From positions 1,364,001 to 1,428,000 of the forward strand of contig BGZK01000007.1 in NCBI GenBank assembly GCA_005406025.1: 64,000 nt of DNA, given 5' to 3'. The stretch's first letter is position 1, and each line of letters opens with the position of its first letter. Shown here piece after piece: positions 60,960 through 64,000 of the stretch. The stretch comes from Eumeta japonica. Lineage: Eukaryota > Arthropoda > Insecta > Lepidoptera > Psychidae. A model generated the notes under the pieces. That model saw nothing but the letters and a program-made list of their open reading frames with translations. It had not been told where the DNA came from and did no database searches. A program made the position numbers and the translations under genes.

Positions 60960-61055
60960 AATTGCGCAACTGCGCGTGCGGCACAGAGAGCGCGCCCGCC
61001 CGCCGCCCGCCCTCCGCCGCCGCCCGCCTCTCGCCGGGCCGGGGCGGGCTCGCGT
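60960..61055 (-). other. GC-rich islet with minus-strand G-quadruplex motif
   Basis: CCC runs at 60995-60997, 60999-61001, 61006-61008 and 61010-61012 give four G-triplets on the minus strand with loops of 1, 4 and 1 nt. The plus strand adds GGGCCGGGGCGGG at 61036-61048. The 62-codon frame is compositional. Confidence 0.55.
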
Positions 61056-61341
61056 TAATCATTGTCGTAATGTCGTTTCACTTGCGAATGCAGCGTTCGC
61101 CAGTATTTACGTTTACTAGGCGTTCGTAAATTTAATGATACACGCCGTTAATAGTGCTATCAGATGGCGAATTAATTATTTTAATGTCAGCACGTCCGGC
61201 GAGCACGAGAGTCGAATCTGGTTTCTTTTTGAGCGACTCGGCACCCAAACTCCCAGCGAGGATTTAATTTTATTTCGCAAACATTAATGCGAAAAACGAA
61301 AAATCTATATTTTCGCAATTCAATACATCATTAGATATTTC

Positions 61342-61530
61342 AATTAGCTTTTGCCTACGACACTGCCTGCGAAGCGGAGCACGGTCGACCGAGATTTCGA
61401 TTTTCATTAATACCCTAAACCTGATCGTAATCCCATTACAGATACCGATATTTATCCCCTTCCCGACTTCGATTCCTCCTTTTTTCTCTTTCGTTCCATA
61501 ACTCCCCCTCACCCCCTAATCCTTACCTCC
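61342..61530 (+). repeat. dispersed CCGATY-array repeat, copy 10
   Basis: Left edge TTAGCTTTTGCCTACGACAC then TGCCTGCGAAGCGG resembles the ACTAGCTTxTGCxCGCGAC terminus. The array follows: CCGAGATTTCGATTTTCATT, CCTGATCGTAATCCC, AGATACCGATATTTATCC, GACTTCGATTCC. It ends in a C-rich tract CTCCCCCTCACCCCC, the mirror of the G-rich tract at 4.37 kb. Confidence 0.5.
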
Positions 61531-62275
61531 TCAAAACAAAATGTATTATTTTTGTCTTAACAAAAGAAAATAAAAATATTGCATATTGATTTTTTTCTAC
61601 AATTTGCACACAGTTCGTTGGCATAATAACATATAATTAATATTTTATGTGACATATAATTATGAGATCTATCAGATACCTAATTTTATGAACATTAATG
61701 AAACCATTGTAGTATTACAGGAAGGCGTACAGAGAGACAGAAATTAGCTTATAGATATATTTTACATGGTGGTGTGTTCCATGAAATTCATTTTTTCCTA
61801 TAAATGAAAATATATAGACAAATAATTATCTATATTTTTGGTGATAATGTTTTCGATCAGTATATTAAATTTTATCAGATTTTATGACGACATGTCATGA
61901 GAAATCGTGTCATGAGAAGAAATATTTCCATGCAGCCTATTATTTCATGAAGGTATGCTTTATCAATACACCAAACTCTATTAAAATCGCCTATTGTTAA
62001 CGGACAGACAAAGAAAACGTATCTCCATTTTAATTTTTTTTATTAAAATTAGTTTAACCATAAAATAGACGAATAGATAGACGAGTATCTTTCGCAAATA
62101 TATTATTAGATGGATAACAGAAATACTAAACGAAATATTGGCAACTTTAGAAAACAAGTTATAGGGAAAATTCCCATCATAGTACCGTATAGGTTTTTAT
62201 AGTGATTTATTTGAGTGCACAAATTTTAATAGGATATACTTAGTCACTATTTTCTCAATATACCCCCACTTCTAT
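61531..62275. other. AT-rich DNA left of the copia element
   Basis: Includes a direct repeat TGTCATGAGAA (about 61893 and 61908). Nothing else recognised. Confidence 0.3.
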
Positions 62276-62468
62276 TGTTGCTTCCATTGTGTTAAAATAA
62301 AGTAAAGACATTACAATGTAATAAGAGTAGGATAGATAGTATATTGTATATATCTCTCTCTCTCGAACAAATGTGTCATGGCGGATCCTTGCTTGTAACA
62401 GAACGATTGTGTGCAATATAAATAATTTCATTTCAAGTTAATTACGCTTATATTCTATTTATATTTCA
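62276..62468 (+). mobile_element. putative 5' LTR of a Ty1/copia element
   Basis: The right end is set by the primer-binding site: ATTTCA ends at 62468, three bases before it. The left end is a guess at TGTTGCTTCC (62276), giving about 193 bp. Within it ATATTGTATATATCTCTCTC (62342 on) could be the promoter region. The 3' LTR lies outside the window, so the boundary cannot be checked here. Confidence 0.4.
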
Positions 62469-62471
62469 TCT

Positions 62472-62485
62472 GGTTATGGGCCCAG
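62472..62485 (+). other. copia primer-binding site (tRNA-iMet anticodon arm)
   Basis: GGTTATGGGCCCAG is complementary to the anticodon stem-loop of initiator tRNA-Met, CUGGGCCCAUAACC. This is the unusual half-tRNA priming known for Drosophila copia, and the sequence matches the copia site as I remember it. Confidence 0.8.
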
Positions 62486-62668
62486 GTCACTAACTAGCTT
62501 GGATTAATAAAAGTGTGGCTAAAGGATTGCAAATACATACTGTAGCGAAAATAGTCAGAAATACCGGCGGCGTGGGTTAACGCCATTTTTGTGGTTAGAA
62601 CACCGGGAAGGAAAATACTTGTCTACTATCATTGGGCAAGGCAGGAGAGTCTACAGGAAGGTTGTGAA

Positions 62669-63475
62669 ATGGATTCGACACAGGGTGGAAGTGGACAACA
62701 GAACGTCATGAAGCTGGAGGGTTCCAGGAATTGGAATGTTTGGAAGTTCCAAACGTCCGTGTTGCTGCGAGGTCAAGGTCTTTACAAAATCGTGGACGGG
62801 ACAACAGTAAAACCTGAAGATGATACTCAGCGTAGTACTTGGGAAACCCAGGATGCGCGAGCTCAAACGCTGATAGTTACGAGGATGACGGAAGAAGTCA
62901 TGTTGCATATCATCTCGTGCGATACGGCGGCGGCTATGTGGAGGTTATTAAGCGTGTATGAACAAAAATCTGAAACAAGCATTCACATTGTGCAACAACG
63001 CTTTTCAATTTAAGTTCGAAGAAGGAACAGAGATGTCTGTGTTTTATCAAAAGTACATGAGATGCAGAACCAGTTAAAACAGCTGGGAGAGAACATGTCT
63101 GATAAATTTGTTATCACTAAGGTTCTTATGTCCTTACCAGAAGATTACAAGCATTTCATCTCGGCATGGGAGTCTGCTCCTGATGACAAGCAGACCTATG
63201 ATAACCTGGTAGCCAGATTATTGATAGAGGAAGAAAGAATTAAAGAAAAGGCAGGCCAACGCCGTCTACGGCGTTTGTGGCAAAGAAAGTAGATAAAAAA
63301 GTGTAAAGTGTTATAAGTGTCACCGACTTGGACATTATCAAAGCGAGTGTCGATATAATAATAACAATAATTTTGGTAACTCTAAAGACAATCGTTCAGA
63401 TCTTAAGTGTTATTTTGTAATAAACCGGGTCATATAAAGAGCCAGTGCCGTTTTAAAAGGGTAAAGAAAAAGTAA
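62669..63475 (+). pseudogene. Ty1/copia gag, frame-broken
   Basis: Encodes the capsid-like part of a copia polyprotein. From the ATG at 62669 the frame reads MKLEGSRNWNVWKFQTSVLL (copia gag N-terminal type, NWxxWKFQ) on to SCDTAAAMWRLLSVYEQKS. It shifts near 63000, where FKFEEGTEMSVFYQKYM continues in another frame, and returns to the first frame at about 63062 (LMSLPEDYKHFISAWES). It breaks again near 63290. A CX2CX4HX4C knuckle, CYKCHRLGHYQSEC, is at 63309-63350; a second knuckle at 63408-63448 is split by a one-base frameshift; a stop lies at 63473. Known role: packages element RNA. The copy cannot make an intact protein. Confidence 0.85.
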
Positions 63476-63514
63476 TGCTTTATAGTCAACAGTGTTTTGA
63501 TGAACAGTTACAAA

Positions 63515-64000
63515 AATCTCAGTGGTTAGTCGATTCGGGTGCAAGCGAGCATATGTGTTGTGATTACAAACTATTCAATTCATACTCGACTGTAAAGATA
63601 AATCGGTAATAGTAGGGAACGGAACGAAAATTAATGTCAAGGGTTGCGGCCAGGTGGCGTTGCAAGTTTGGAATGGGAGTGAATGGATTGACACCACCAT
63701 TGACAACGTACTTCATGTTCCTGAGTTGAAAACAAATTTGTTCTCTGTCAACTGTGCGACAAGCAGAGGTTATGTTATCGTTACGGAAGAGAATAAATGT
63801 AAGTTTTATAAACAAAACAAGGTGATGGCTATTGCTGAGCGACGTGGAAGCATGTATTATTTGGATTTTCGCTATTTTAATGCATATACAGCGAACCTTG
63901 CTGACGTGTGTTGTGATTTGCGTGAGTGGCATGAAAAATTGGTGCACCAAAACATTGTTTATGTGAAAGATGTTCTGAAGAAAAATAATATTAATATTAA
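63515..64000 (+). pseudogene. Ty1/copia protease and start of integrase, runs off the edge
   Basis: QWLVDSGASEHMC at 63520-63560 is the copia-type aspartic protease active-site region (DSGA). A stop at 63607 marks another frame change, after which a frame open from about 63598 to the window end carries VGNGTKINVKGCGQ and NVLHVPELKTNLFSV (end of protease) and EWHEKLVHQN at about 63924, the GAG-pre-integrase/zinc-finger start. Reverse transcriptase and RNase H would lie beyond 64000. Together with gag there are at least five frame breaks, so this is a dead copy. Confidence 0.85.

Noticed and set aside
62651..62908. 85-codon minus frame at 62651-62908
   Set aside because: It is the antisense shadow of the copia gag reading frame.

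Overview
The window looks like a piece of a lepidopteran (moth or butterfly) nuclear genome. It is strongly AT-rich with short GC-rich islets, lacks bacterial gene density, and carries many sequence phrases typical of lepidopteran dispersed repeats: ACTAGC..CGCGACTCCGCCCGCG termini, ATCGGTTCAGT tails, (ACAT)n tails, a tRNA-like SINE head, RTE-type LINE relics, and Ty3/gypsy and Ty1/copia retrotransposon remnants. I identified no host protein-coding gene, rRNA, functional tRNA or CRISPR array. The longest open frames (up to about 160 codons) have no recognisable domain, and several run across transposons or GC-rich islets. The window is best read as intergenic or long-intron DNA.

Left part (1-18.4 kb): three minus-strand copies of a repeat with an internal degenerate CCGATY-type array, a G-rich stretch at 4.4 kb, a 260-bp MITE at 7.04-7.30 kb, and a large inverted repeat whose 370-bp arms (7373-7745 and 9260-9632) flank 1.5 kb. 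These are followed by a tRNA-like SINE remnant (10.7 kb), a plus-strand array copy (14.8 kb), an unrecognised small ORF (15.3 kb), the 3' end of a Ty3/gypsy element (17.0-17.5 kb) and a 290-bp foldback element (17.7-18.0 kb).

Middle part (18.4-44 kb): mostly featureless AT-rich DNA. It holds array-repeat copies at 24.7, 29.3 and 38.7 kb, a 205-bp TIR element at 32.5 kb, GC-rich islets at 31.4 and 33.1 kb, and two RTE-type LINE relics on opposite strands (endonuclease part at 35.4 kb, C-terminal part at 39.7 kb).

Right part (44-64 kb): a GC-rich islet ending in a good splice-donor match (44.57 kb), a tRNA-derived SINE (44.9 kb), further array copies, several hairpins, and three TIR elements close together (55.5, 56.6 and 57.3 kb). 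Two of these show candidate 3-bp target-site duplications. The window ends inside a decayed Ty1/copia retrotransposon, with a putative 5' LTR, a primer-binding site matching the tRNA-iMet anticodon arm, gag with zinc knuckles, protease and the start of integrase. It runs off the right edge.

Nothing here amounts to a multi-gene system. The most interesting structures are the dispersed array family (ten candidate copies in both orientations), the large inverted repeat at 7.4-9.6 kb, and the set of short, nearly perfect hairpins.
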